A stretch of 64,000 nt of DNA from JASHSH01 sp036490215 (GTDB lineage: Bacteria; Pseudomonadota; Alphaproteobacteria; Rhodospirillales; Magnetospirillaceae), in assembly GCA_036490215.1 (NCBI GenBank), contig DASXEH010000026.1, forward strand, positions 55,320 through 119,319, given 5' to 3'. The notes under the pieces were generated by a model, which saw only the letters and a program-made list of their open reading frames with translations, searched no databases and had not been told where the DNA came from. A program made the translations under genes and the position numbers. Below are positions 52,841 to 61,836 of the stretch, one piece after another. The first letter of the stretch is position 1, and each line of letters begins with the position of its first letter.

Positions 52841-53854
52841 ATGTATCGTCTCGATGAGAAACTGGCGCGAATCCTCGCGGGTAAATATACGCGCAAGGAC
52901 TTCATCATCGCCGACGCCAAGGACCCTGATATGGGCGGCGGCGTGCCGTCCTATGGTCCGGCGGCGGCCGGCAGTGGTCGGCGTTTCAGAACGCGCGAGG
53001 AATTCCTCGACGACATCGCCGCGATCGTCAAACAAGACATCGTCGATATCATGCTGTGCTCCGCTTCCAATCTGGAGAAGCTGGTCGAGCGCGGCGTGTT
53101 CAAAGGCAGCGCCGTGAAGCCAGCCTTCCGCGCCAATGACACCACCGATATCTGGCCGTTGCGCGGGGCGATCTATCACAAGCAACCCTGCCGCCCGTTC
53201 CGCTCGGCTTCGATCCCGCATGTGATGTACGGCCAGGCGACACCCGCGCCGGGCAAGCCGCATTACCTGACCGATCTCGGCCTCTATTCGATGACCTTCA
53301 ACAACGATCTCGATGCCGATGTCGCGTCGATGGACGCGTTCGCTCAGTTCCGCGATGACGCGACCGCCAACGGACTCAAATACTTCCTCGAGGTCTTCAA
53401 CCCGAATGTCGACACCGGCATTCCGCCCGCCGATCTGCCGCATTACATCAACGACAGTATCGTGCGCGTGCTCGCCGGCGTGGTTCAGGCGCAGCGGCCG
53501 CTGTTCCTGAAGATCGCCTATAACGGCCCGAAGGCGCTGGAGGAACTGGCCTCGCACGATTCGACGCTGATCGTCGGTCTGCTCGGCGGCGGCGCCGGCA
53601 CCACGCGCGACACGTTCGAGCTTCTGCACCAGGGCGAGAAATACGGCGCGCGCATCGCGCTGTTCGGCCGTAAGATCAAGCAGGCCGAATCACCGCTCGC
53701 CATCGTCAAGTTGATGCGCGCCGTGGTCAGCGGCGAGGTCAGCCCCGACGAGGGCGTGAAAGCCTATCACGGCGAATTGCAGAAAGCGAGCCTGAAGGCC
53801 GGCCGCGCGCTCGCCGACGACAACCAGGTGACCGAAGCCGTCCTCAAGCACTAA
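52841..53854 (+). CDS. Beta/alpha-barrel protein of unknown function
   Basis: The 337-residue protein is soluble and has no recognised catalytic signature. Segments such as VDIMLCSASNLEKLVERGVF, LKYFLEVFNPNVD, PLFLKIAYNGPKALEELA and LIVGLLGGGAGTTRDTFELL alternate like the strands and helices of a TIM barrel, as in aldolase-like proteins, and LFLKIAYNG places a lysine where class I aldolases have a Schiff base. AAGGGAGC precedes the ATG. It stands alone between the giant repeat gene and a convergent phosphatase. Aldolase-like chemistry is a guess from the fold. Confidence 0.55.
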   Translation: MYRLDEKLARILAGKYTRKDFIIADAKDPDMGGGVPSYGPAAAGSGRRFRTREEFLDDIAAIVKQDIVDIMLCSASNLEKLVERGVFKGSAVKPAFRANDTTDIWPLRGAIYHKQPCRPFRSASIPHVMYGQATPAPGKPHYLTDLGLYSMTFNNDLDADVASMDAFAQFRDDATANGLKYFLEVFNPNVDTGIPPADLPHYINDSIVRVLAGVVQAQRPLFLKIAYNGPKALEELASHDSTLIVGLLGGGAGTTRDTFELLHQGEKYGARIALFGRKIKQAESPLAIVKLMRAVVSGEVSPDEGVKAYHGELQKASLKAGRALADDNQVTEAVLKH

Positions 53855-53873
53855 GCGGAAGTATTGGGCGGCT

Positions 53874-54581
53874 TCAGCGTTCGGCGCTGGCGCTCCACGG
53901 CTGATGATTGATCATCACCGTGCGCCAGCCCGATTCGCTCGGGCTGGAATAATGATCCAGCCGCGTGATCGAGCAGTTCTCGATGGCGATGCCCAGCGCC
54001 TTCTGCGAATCGAGGCCAAGCGCCAAAGATGCCGCGGCGCGGATCGAGCCACCATGGGCGACCGCGACGATATCCTTGCCCAAATATTCCGGCGTGAATT
54101 TGTCGACGGCGCGTTTGATGCGCACGACCAGATCGTTGAAGCTTTCGCCGTCGGGCGCTTTCTCGTCGGCCGCTGCGAACCAATAGCTCGACGGGTTGGG
54201 CACGCGCGTCGCAAAGAAGCTGGCGCGGTCCTTGCCCTGCCATGAGCCGAGATCCTGCTCGGCCAGATCGGGATCGGCACGCATCGTGATGCCTTTGCCA
54301 TAGCCCGCATCCCAGATCGCTTCCGCCGTCTGGCGCGTGCGCAGCAACTGACTCGAAATCCACACCGCGTTCTTGGGCAGCACCTTCGCCACCGCTTCGA
54401 ACACCGGTTTGTCGCTCGTGTCGCAGGGCGGATCGGATTGGCCATAGATGCGGCCGCCATCGTCGCGCACCGGTGCGTGACGCACCCACCACCAGCGCGT
54501 GCGCACATAGTTGCCGGCCGACAGCGCCGCGAAGGCCTGATGCGTGCCAGTTCCAGTTGGCGGTGTGCCGCTTTCATTCAT
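53874..54581 (-). CDS. Histidine phosphatase family protein
   Basis: The 235-residue protein has the phosphoglycerate-mutase fold: WWWVRHAPV with the RHA form of the RHG catalytic motif (residues about 32-36), SSQLLRTRQTAEA, DLAEQDLGSWQGKD with the acid residue, and VAVAHGGSIRAA with the second histidine. It follows the APH-type kinase gene by 7 bases on the same strand. Members dephosphorylate sugar phosphates, nucleotides or cobalamin intermediates; the substrate here is unknown. Confidence 0.87.
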   Translation of the reverse strand: MNESGTPPTGTGTHQAFAALSAGNYVRTRWWWVRHAPVRDDGGRIYGQSDPPCDTSDKPVFEAVAKVLPKNAVWISSQLLRTRQTAEAIWDAGYGKGITMRADPDLAEQDLGSWQGKDRASFFATRVPNPSSYWFAAADEKAPDGESFNDLVVRIKRAVDKFTPEYLGKDIVAVAHGGSIRAAASLALGLDSQKALGIAIENCSITRLDHYSSPSESGWRTVMINHQPWSASAER

Positions 54582-54588
54582 GCTATTG

Positions 54589-55647
54589 CTAAGCTCCCGC
54601 CTTGATCGCGAAATCGAGTGCCGCCTTGGATAGCGCCGGTATACGCGCTACCGATTCGGCAGCGCGTGCGCTGGACGCGGTGCCGTCGCGCATCCGTCCG
54701 GCGATGCCCTGAAGAATGGCCGTAAACCGGAACAGATTGTAAGCGAAATACCAGTTAAGATCGGGGATGCCGCTGCGGCCGGTCAGTGCGCAATAGCGCG
54801 CGGCAATCTGCTCCAGGCTCGGAATGCCGAGCGCCTTGAGATCGGCACCGCCGAGACAGGCGCGGCCGTCTTGCGGCAGCATCCAATTGACCAGGAAATA
54901 GGTGAAATCGGCCAGCGGATCGCCGAGCGTCGAGAGCTCCCAATCGAGCACCGCAACGACGCGCGGCTCGCTGGGCGCGAAGACCATATTGTCGATGCGA
55001 TAATCGCCATGGACGATCGAGGTGCGTTCCTGCGCGGGCACGGTGCGCGGCAGAAATTCGATCAGCCGCTCGGCCGCCTCGTTCTTCTCCGTTTCCGAGG
55101 CGCGGTATTGCTTGGTCCAGCGATCGATCTGCCGCGCGAAATAGTTGCCGGGCTTGCCATAGTCGGCCAAGCCGATCTGGGCGGGATCGAACTGGTGCAG
55201 CTTGGCCAGAGTCGAGATCATCGACTCGTAGATCGCAGCGCGTTCGCTCGGGCTCGCATCGGGCACCGCGCCGTTCCACAGCACGCGGCCTTCGACCATG
55301 TCCATCACGTAGAAGGCCGAACCGATCACCGAGTCGTCGGTGCAGAGCGCATAGGGACGCGGCACGGCAAAGCTCTGCGCATGGAGCCCGGAGATCACGC
55401 GGAACTCGCGATCGACCGCATGGGCCGAGGGCAGCAATTTGCCGAAGGGCTTGCGCCGCAAAACGTAGGACTGGCGCGGCGTGTTGAGGCGATAGGTCGG
55501 GTTCGACTGCCCGCCTTTGAATTGCAAGACCGACAGCGGCCCTTCGTAGCCTGGAACATGGGCGGTCAGCCATGTGGCCAGCGCCGCTTCATCGATGCGG
55601 TGGCGTTCCTCCACCGGCATGGTGCCCGATGGCAGATTGGCGTTCAT
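54589..55647 (-). CDS. Aminoglycoside-phosphotransferase-fold kinase (ACAD10/11-like)
   Basis: The 352-residue kinase-like protein has FKGGQSNPTYRL (nucleotide loop), SIVHGDYRIDNMVF (catalytic loop) and VVAVLDWELSTLGDPLADF (metal-binding Asp), exactly as in the phosphotransferase domain attached to some acyl-CoA dehydrogenases. Such enzymes phosphorylate 4-hydroxy acids or similar small molecules. The ATG at 55647 gives usual length; the frame runs back to 55863 and another start at 55620 is possible. It forms a two-gene operon with the histidine phosphatase. Confidence 0.83.
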   Translation of the reverse strand: MNANLPSGTMPVEERHRIDEAALATWLTAHVPGYEGPLSVLQFKGGQSNPTYRLNTPRQSYVLRRKPFGKLLPSAHAVDREFRVISGLHAQSFAVPRPYALCTDDSVIGSAFYVMDMVEGRVLWNGAVPDASPSERAAIYESMISTLAKLHQFDPAQIGLADYGKPGNYFARQIDRWTKQYRASETEKNEAAERLIEFLPRTVPAQERTSIVHGDYRIDNMVFAPSEPRVVAVLDWELSTLGDPLADFTYFLVNWMLPQDGRACLGGADLKALGIPSLEQIAARYCALTGRSGIPDLNWYFAYNLFRFTAILQGIAGRMRDGTASSARAAESVARIPALSKAALDFAIKAGA

Positions 55648-55789
55648 CGTTGCACCACACGCATTTGATGTGTTCTCACCATCTCCCCCTGATCGGGCTC
55701 TTTGCGGCCCAAAAAGCTGATGAACGGACCATCGTGGCCAGTCTACTCTAAGCCCCGGCGGATCGAAAAAAGATAAAAGGGAGCGGGAA

Positions 55790-56731
55790 ATGGAGCATTC
55801 GATCGTCTTTCTCGATCGCGCTTCGGTTGGGGCGACGCTGCGAAAGCCGGATTTCCCCCACACCTATCGCGAGTATGATTCGTCCACCGCCGATCAGGTG
55901 GTCGAGCGGTTGAAGGGCGCGACCATCGCCATCACCAACAAGATCCCGATCCGCGCCGCCGCGCTGGCCCAGCTTCCCGATCTCCAATTCATCGCCGTCG
56001 CCGCCACCGGCACGGATATCGTCGATAAAGCGCCGTGCAAGGCGCGCGGCATTCCGGTCAGCAATATCCGCGGCTATGCCTTCAACACCGTGCCCGAGCA
56101 TGTGTTCACGCTGATCTTCGCGCTCAGGCGCAATCTGATCGCCTATCGCGAGGATGTGAAGCGCGGCCGTTGGCAGACGGTGGACACGTTCTGCTTGTTC
56201 GATCACCCGATCCACGATGTCGCGGGCTCGACCATCGGTATCGTCGGCTATGGCGCGCTGGGTAAAGGGGTCGGCAAGATCGCGCAGGCTTTCGGCATGA
56301 AGATCCTCGCGATGGGATCGAAGCCCGGTCCCGATCGCGTCGATTTGGAAACCATATTGCGCGAGGCCGATATCGTCGTTCTACAGACGCCGTTGACTGA
56401 TGCGACGCGCAACATGATCGGTGCGGCCGAGCTCAAGACGATGAAGCCCAGCGCCATCCTGATCAATTGTTCGCGCGGCGGATTGGTGGACGAAGCGGCG
56501 CTGGTTCAGGCGTTGCGCACGGGCACCATCGCGGGCGCCGGTTTCGACGTGTTGACCACCGAGCCGCCGAAGCAGGGCAATCCGCTGATCGATTTGCTCG
56601 ACCTGCCCAACTTCATCCTCACGCCCCATGTCGCCTGGGCCAGCCGCGAGGCAATGCAGATTCTCGCCGATCAACTGATCGACAATGTCGAGGCCTTCGT
56701 TGGCGGCGCGCCACGCAATTTGGTCGAGTAG
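55790..56731 (+). CDS. D-2-hydroxyacid dehydrogenase (glycerate dehydrogenase-like)
   Basis: The 313-residue enzyme has GIVGYGALGKG (NAD motif), INCSRGGLVDEAALV (catalytic Arg), DVLTTEPPKQGNPL (Glu) and TPHVAWASREA (His); the AWAS ending is typical of hydroxypyruvate reductase/glycerate dehydrogenase (HprA). AAGGGAGC precedes the ATG. It faces the NAD-dependent epimerase gene with 5 bases between their stops. Confidence 0.87.
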   Translation: MEHSIVFLDRASVGATLRKPDFPHTYREYDSSTADQVVERLKGATIAITNKIPIRAAALAQLPDLQFIAVAATGTDIVDKAPCKARGIPVSNIRGYAFNTVPEHVFTLIFALRRNLIAYREDVKRGRWQTVDTFCLFDHPIHDVAGSTIGIVGYGALGKGVGKIAQAFGMKILAMGSKPGPDRVDLETILREADIVVLQTPLTDATRNMIGAAELKTMKPSAILINCSRGGLVDEAALVQALRTGTIAGAGFDVLTTEPPKQGNPLIDLLDLPNFILTPHVAWASREAMQILADQLIDNVEAFVGGAPRNLVE

Positions 56732-56736
56732 GGCGT

Positions 56737-57723
56737 CTACGCCCCGAGCGCGCGCTGCTCGCGGGCGATCCGGTCCATCAATGGGTCGAGTTCGCCCACG
56801 ACCGGAGCCGCTGCCGCCGCCACGCGCGCTTTGCAATGGGCGATCGGTTCGGCCAGAACCTCGGTGAGCTCCTTCGCGCATTTGAAATCGCCAACCAGGC
56901 GCTTGAGCTTGCTGTTGTCGAAGATCGCGGTCCAGGTCTTGTCGCCCATCAACGGGCCTTCCCAGGGGTGGTGATAGCGCACCAGCGTCTCGGTCGGCAC
57001 ATGGACCACATCGGCCGTCACGCCCAACCCATCGGCGATCACCGCGTAGATGTCGTTCCAGGTATAGGCGTTGTCGGAGGTGATATGGATCGCATCGCCG
57101 AGCGCCGCTTCTTTGCCGAACAGGCGCACGAAAGGCACCGCGAAATCGGCGCAGCGGGTGAGCGTCCAAGGCGTGCTGCCGTCGCCTGCGATCAGCACCG
57201 GCTTGCCCGCCATCATGCGATGCGCGGCGCCATCGGCGTCGTTGAACATGGTGGGGATATGGGTGCGGACCGTGTGGCTTGGGCGGATGATCGTCCAGCC
57301 CTTCCGTCTTTGCCCCTTGAGAACCGCCTCGCAGGCGATCTTGTCCTGGCTGTAGGGCCAATAGGGATTCACCGTCGGCGTCTCTTCGGTGATGACGTAA
57401 TGCCGCGGCGGCTTCTCGTAGATCGATGCCGAGGAGATGAAGATGTACTGGCCGACCTTGCCGAGGAACGCGGCAACGTCTTCCTGCATCTGTGCGGCGT
57501 TGAAGCAGATGAATTGGCAGACGACGTCGAAGCCCTGTTTACCGAGATCGCGATAGGCGGCGTCTTTCAGGTCGCCAGCAATGCTCGCCACGCCGGGCGG
57601 CAGTTTCTCGCTGCGCGCACCGCGATTGAAGACGGTGACTTGATGGCCGGCGCTAACCGCTTCCTTGACGCAGGGCAGCGAGATATTGCCCGTGCCGCCG
57701 ATGAACAGGACTTTGAGGGACAT
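56737..57723 (-). CDS. NAD-dependent epimerase/dehydratase family protein
   Basis: The 328-residue extended/atypical SDR has FIGGTGNISLPCV (cofactor loop), FISSASIYEKP and YSQDK as the YxxxK catalytic pair, and IIRPSHTVR downstream. The C-terminal 100 residues lack clear nucleotide-sugar motifs. Members of this group act on nucleotide sugars, or on other NAD-dependent oxidoreductions. The gene overlaps no neighbour, and its stop is 5 bases from the convergent dehydrogenase. Confidence 0.82.
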   Translation of the reverse strand: MSLKVLFIGGTGNISLPCVKEAVSAGHQVTVFNRGARSEKLPPGVASIAGDLKDAAYRDLGKQGFDVVCQFICFNAAQMQEDVAAFLGKVGQYIFISSASIYEKPPRHYVITEETPTVNPYWPYSQDKIACEAVLKGQRRKGWTIIRPSHTVRTHIPTMFNDADGAAHRMMAGKPVLIAGDGSTPWTLTRCADFAVPFVRLFGKEAALGDAIHITSDNAYTWNDIYAVIADGLGVTADVVHVPTETLVRYHHPWEGPLMGDKTWTAIFDNSKLKRLVGDFKCAKELTEVLAEPIAHCKARVAAAAAPVVGELDPLMDRIAREQRALGA

Positions 57724-57816
57724 ATGCGACCTCGATGCCGTGAGCCGAACAGAGCCCAGGGACTCTAATCGGTCAGATAGCCGTGTCGAGGTCTATATCG
57801 GACCAGGAAAAGTGCG

Positions 57817-57852
57817 GAAAAAAAATCGGCGGGCCGCGCAAGACCCGCCGAT
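57817..57852 (-). terminator. Intrinsic terminator of the SYLF gene
   Basis: On the minus strand ATCGGCGGG and CCGCCGAT pair around a TCTTGCGCGGC loop and are followed by TTTTTTTT. It lies 12 bases after the SYLF gene stop. Confidence 0.9.
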
Positions 57853-57864
57853 CGAACGCAATCG

Positions 57865-58554
57865 TTAGATGCCGTCCATCGCCGTTTGCAGCGCATTCGC
57901 GCCTGGGTTGGAGGTATTGCGGCGCATGATGATATCGCGCGTCGTGGCGCGGTGGCCGTAATAGGCCGCGTCCCTATCGTGTTGCGGACCGACAATGCCG
58001 CCCTGCACGGCAACGCCGCCGAACAGGCCTTTCGATTCAGCGATGACATAGATGTCTGCGCCGCCATGGGTGGTGGTGGAGGCTTCCGCGCCGCCGCCGA
58101 TGGTCGCGATGGCAAGGCCGGCTTCGGCGCCGAGTTTCACCTTGTTCTCCATCAGCGCATTGAGGGCGTGGTCATTCATGATGATCAGCACCACGCGCGA
58201 AACTTCGAAACCGATCTGCAGGCCGAAGGAACCGGCGCCCATGCCGTAAAAGGCGGGCTGGCTCCAATCATTCGCGCCCTGACGGGCCACCAGCACACCG
58301 GAACCACCCTGTGCGCCGAAGATGAACCCGCCCTTCTTGAGGCTGGGGATGATCAGCACGGCGCGCGCATGGTGCAGCAACTCGCGCGCTTTGACGGCGG
58401 TTTCTTCATGGCCGCGATGGAGATGTTCGATGACCTCGGTCGAGCGATCGACGACTTCCTGTTCCCGGCTCTGTGCCGAGGCTTGCGTCAGCGGAACGGC
58501 GGCGAAGCCGGTCGCGGTGACGAGCGCGAACAAAACGGCGGCTAGTTTCTTCAT
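57865..58554 (-). CDS. Secreted SYLF/Ysc84-domain lipid-binding-like protein
   Basis: The 229-residue protein has a signal peptide (MKKLAAVLFALVTATGFAAV, cleaved near ASA-Q) and a SYLF (Ysc84) domain: ARAVLIIPSLKKGGFIFGAQGGSGVL, PAFYGMGAGSFGLQIGFEVS and EASTTTHGGADIYVIAESKGLFGG are the diagnostic blocks. In eukaryotes SYLF proteins bind phosphoinositides; the bacterial secreted forms have no settled role. A strong terminator follows, making it monocistronic. Confidence 0.88.
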   Translation of the reverse strand: MKKLAAVLFALVTATGFAAVPLTQASAQSREQEVVDRSTEVIEHLHRGHEETAVKARELLHHARAVLIIPSLKKGGFIFGAQGGSGVLVARQGANDWSQPAFYGMGAGSFGLQIGFEVSRVVLIIMNDHALNALMENKVKLGAEAGLAIATIGGGAEASTTTHGGADIYVIAESKGLFGGVAVQGGIVGPQHDRDAAYYGHRATTRDIIMRRNTSNPGANALQTAMDGI

Positions 58555-58739
58555 GGGGTCTTCTCCTGGGCCTGAATTTGATCCGCCCTCAACCGAGCCG
58601 CCCTATTCGCGGCCGATGTCGGCGACGGGTGGAAGATGCCAGCGCTTCATGGCGATGGCGTGGCCGGATCGTGGCGGAAGGATGCGACGTAAGAGGGAAC
58701 GCGATCGCATCTCACAGAATAGTCACCGAGCGGTGACGA

Positions 58740-60008
58740 TCAGCGCAGCTTTTTCCATGCCTTGAGGAAAAAGTCGGGTGTGCCGAAATTGCCCGATTTT
58801 AGCGCCAGCGCAAGGTCGGTTCCGGCGATGCTGCGCGTCCATGGCACGCCGGGATCGATCTCGGGGCCGATGGCCAGCGCCTTCACGCCCAAGGCATCGA
58901 CCACCGTGCCCGAGGTTTCGCCGCCGGCAATGATCAGGCGCGTGAAGCCGCGCGCGGCGAGCCCTTTTGCGACGCCCGCCAGAAGTTGCTCGACCAAATG
59001 TCCGGCTTTGTCGCGGCCGAGTTTGTCCTGCACTGCGCGCACCGCATCCGGATCGGCGCTGGAATAGACCAGCGGGGTGGCTTCGCCTTTCTGCTGCGCG
59101 ACCCAATCGATCAGCTGCGACGTGGTCACCTTTCCTTCGGCCGCGGCCAGCGGATCGATCTGGAAGACCGGCGCGCCGGCGGCGATGGCGGCCGCGACCT
59201 GTCCGCGCGTCGCCGCCGAGCATGAGCCGGCCAGGATAGCGGCGCGACCCGCGGGCGCGGCAAAAAGATCGGCGGGCGGCGCCAGCGTCTGAATCAGACC
59301 CAGTTTGCGATAGGCCTCGGGCAGGCCCAGCGCCACGCCTGAACCGCCGGTGATGAGCGGCTGGTCGGCCATCGCCGCACCGATCGCGCGCAGATGGTCG
59401 TCGGTCAACGCATCGACGATGGCGAAGGATTTGCCGGCCGCCTTTTCGCGCGCGATCGCTGCTTTGATGGCGTCGGCGCCGCGCTCGACATCGGCATAGG
59501 AAATCAGCCCGACCTGCAGCTTGGTCTGCCGCTGCAGCACGCGCGCCAGATTGGCGTCTTTCATCGGCGTCAGCGGGTGATCCTTCATGCTGCTCTCATT
59601 GAGCGGCACGCCGTTGACGAACAGATTGCCGCAATAGATCGTGCGGCCGGTCGCGGCGAAAGCGGGGCAGGCGATGGTGAAATCGCCGCCGGTAAAACGC
59701 AGCATCGCCTCGGCCACCGGACCGATATTGCCCTGATCGGTCGAGTCGAAGGTCGAGCAGTATTTGAAGAAATAGCGCTGTGCGCCGGCGGCCTTCAGGA
59801 ACGCGGCGGCTTTCAGGGATTGATCGACAGCCTCAGCCGCGGGGATGGTCCGCGACTTCAGCGCCACCACCAGCGCATCGACCCGGGTGAGATCCAGCGC
59901 GCCATCCGGCACGCCCGTCGTCTGCACCGTGCGCAGCCCGCCGCGCGCCAGCATCAGGGCCAGATCGGTCGCGCCGGTCAGATCGTCGGCCACACATCCC
60001 AAAAGCAT
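58740..60008 (-). CDS. otnK: 3-oxo-tetronate kinase (DUF1537 family)
   Basis: OtnK phosphorylates 3-oxo-tetronate (from threonate/erythronate-like acids) at C4. The 422-residue protein has the two-lobed acid-sugar kinase layout: N-terminal CVADDLTGATD, YFFKYCSTFDSTDQGNIGPV, and a C-terminal nucleotide lobe with IIAGGETSGTVVDALGV. This is the usual length for the family. The other partners of such pathways (OtnC aldolase, OtnI isomerase, a threonate dehydrogenase) are not adjacent, so the link is to gene family and not to context. Confidence 0.85.
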   Translation of the reverse strand: MLLGCVADDLTGATDLALMLARGGLRTVQTTGVPDGALDLTRVDALVVALKSRTIPAAEAVDQSLKAAAFLKAAGAQRYFFKYCSTFDSTDQGNIGPVAEAMLRFTGGDFTIACPAFAATGRTIYCGNLFVNGVPLNESSMKDHPLTPMKDANLARVLQRQTKLQVGLISYADVERGADAIKAAIAREKAAGKSFAIVDALTDDHLRAIGAAMADQPLITGGSGVALGLPEAYRKLGLIQTLAPPADLFAAPAGRAAILAGSCSAATRGQVAAAIAAGAPVFQIDPLAAAEGKVTTSQLIDWVAQQKGEATPLVYSSADPDAVRAVQDKLGRDKAGHLVEQLLAGVAKGLAARGFTRLIIAGGETSGTVVDALGVKALAIGPEIDPGVPWTRSIAGTDLALALKSGNFGTPDFFLKAWKKLR

Positions 60009-60179
60009 CGTTTGTCCCTATATCGTCATCTCGTTTCCGTCCCGCGCCGAGTGTAGAGCAACCGGAGGCTGCGTCCACGCCCTACAGGCGTATGCAAGCC
60101 CAAAGAGGGTCTTTCTTTCAGAGGGTTGTTTGAAGCACACTGCGCCGGGGTTAGGAGCGGCGAAACGAGGAGCGTGCTT

Positions 60180-61709
60180 TTGGCGGCACCCGTACAGGAT
60201 ACGATTGCCCAGATCAGGGCGATCCTCGAACAGGACGTGATGCAAGCGCGGCGGATGGCCCAAGAAGCGCTGGTCGATTATCCGGATTCGATCGAGCTGC
60301 GCGAAGCGTTGGTGTTCACCTATATCCGCACCAACGATATGAATGGGGTCCTCGCGATCAGCGATGCGATCCCGCGCGAGCGATACACGCCGACGCTCTA
60401 CGAAGCGCGCGGCATTTCTCATCTTCAGCTGGGCCAGAATGATCTGGCGCTTGCCGCTTTCCGCGCAGCCGCTCTGATCAGGCCCGCGACGCTACTGGCC
60501 GATCGCATGGGGCGCGCGCTGCACCGGCTTGGCCGCGTCGGCGAGGCGATCCACGTTTTCAAAACCTTGATCGACCAGCTTAAACCCGAGGACAATATGC
60601 GCCGCACCGCGATGCGGCAGATGGTCTATGCGCTGCGCGACGCGGGGCGTTGGGCCGAAGCCGATCAGGCGGCGAACGTGTTGTTCGAAGCCTATCGCCA
60701 GAACCCGGTAGCGGTATCGTCGTCGATCGTTGCCGCCGACATGGAATTGCCGTTCCCGGGTTGGGTCATTTTCCTGAACAAGGGTTCGCTGGCCGGCGTG
60801 CTGGATGCCTGGCACAAGAAACATCCCGATCAGCCGCGCTTTTGGCCCGAGAGTTTCGCCCTTCCCGGTGACGAGGCCAAGCTTGCCCAGTTCCGGGCGA
60901 CGGCAAGCGGCCAGCCGATCTTCGCGGTGAAGCCGGAAAATCTTTATGGCGGGCAGGGGATCACGCTCACCCGCGATCCGCCGGCCACGCTGGACGCGCA
61001 GCAGCCTGCGGTGATCCAGCGCTATCTCGACAATCCCTACCTGCTCAACGGCCGCAAATTCCATGCGCGCGTCTATGTGATGGTGTCGGGCACCGTCGAC
61101 TCGCTGCGCGCCTATGTCTATCGCGAAGGCATTGCGCGTCTGGCGCCGGAACCCTACGCCACGGATGAGGCGGCGCTGGCGCGTCCGGCCATCCACGTCA
61201 CCAACACGGCGTTGCATCTCAAGCATCCCGATCTGGTGATCGACAAGGACCCGGCCAAGGAAAACCTGGGCAACATCTGGACGATGAGCGCCGCCTATCG
61301 GCAGATGGCTGCCGATGGAATGGATGCGCCGGCCATATGGATGCGTGTGGCCGATCTGGCGCGGCGATTCGTGACCATCGCCATCGACGCCGGTGTGTTC
61401 AAGGATCAGGCAGCCAAACACACGCGCTATGCGTTTCCGCCGCGCGTTTTCGGGCTCGATGTGCTGATCGATGCAAACGGCCAGCCGTGGTTGATCGAAT
61501 ATCAGCGCAACCCGGCGCTGTCAGGGAACCCGCTGGTCAATCGCATCAATATCGATCTCTGCCGCCATATCCTGGGCATGACGGTCTACACGCTGACCGA
61601 CAAACTCGACGGACGCCCGCCCGAGACGCTCAATAGCCCGCTTTACCGCGATGCCGTCGAGGCCGAGCGCGAACACGCCACGCGCGGCCTATTCGCGCGG
61701 ATTATCTGA
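60180..61709 (+). CDS. TPR protein fused to a tubulin-tyrosine-ligase-like ATP-grasp domain
   Basis: A 509-residue protein. Residues about 10-190 are helical TPR-like units (YPDSIELREALVFTYIRTND, YEARGISHLQLGQNDLALAAF). Residues about 240-460 match TTL/TTLL proteins: FAVKPENLYGGQGITL (ATP lysine near 251), YLDNPYLLNGRKFHARVYVMV, HVTNTALHL, FGLDVLIDANGQPWLIEYQRNP with the metal Glu near 440 but Gln two residues on where TTLs have Asn. These enzymes ligate amino acids to protein ends or side chains by ATP. TTG at 60180 is chosen because GAGGAG ends 7 bases upstream; the frame opens at a TTG at 60126. Bacterial targets are unknown. Confidence 0.75.
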   Translation: MAAPVQDTIAQIRAILEQDVMQARRMAQEALVDYPDSIELREALVFTYIRTNDMNGVLAISDAIPRERYTPTLYEARGISHLQLGQNDLALAAFRAAALIRPATLLADRMGRALHRLGRVGEAIHVFKTLIDQLKPEDNMRRTAMRQMVYALRDAGRWAEADQAANVLFEAYRQNPVAVSSSIVAADMELPFPGWVIFLNKGSLAGVLDAWHKKHPDQPRFWPESFALPGDEAKLAQFRATASGQPIFAVKPENLYGGQGITLTRDPPATLDAQQPAVIQRYLDNPYLLNGRKFHARVYVMVSGTVDSLRAYVYREGIARLAPEPYATDEAALARPAIHVTNTALHLKHPDLVIDKDPAKENLGNIWTMSAAYRQMAADGMDAPAIWMRVADLARRFVTIAIDAGVFKDQAAKHTRYAFPPRVFGLDVLIDANGQPWLIEYQRNPALSGNPLVNRINIDLCRHILGMTVYTLTDKLDGRPPETLNSPLYRDAVEAEREHATRGLFARII

Positions 61710-61836
61710 CGCATCCTTGATGCGTCACCCCGGAAGCGCGCAGCGCTATCCGGGGTCCAGGGCCACAAAGAAGCCGCTTCGCGGGAATCTCTCCTGGATT
61801 CCGGATCGGCGCTCGTTTCACTCACTGGTCCGGAAT
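61708..61836. repeat. Repeat-rich intergenic hairpins after the TTL-like gene
   Basis: Three inverted repeats follow each other: GACGCATC-CTT-GATGCGTC (61708-61726) starting in the stop codon, CCCCGGA...TCCGGGG (61728-61755), and ATTCCGGA...TCCGGAAT (61798-61836). The wording (CCCCGGA...TCCGGGGTCCAGGG) is that of dispersed alphaproteobacterial repeats. The last one supplies the final codons of the convergent ecsC gene. Confidence 0.6.

Noticed and set aside
58722..58737. GTCACCG/CGGTGAC palindrome after otnK as a terminator
   Set aside because: Short stem with a 2-base loop and no U tract; it could equally be chance.
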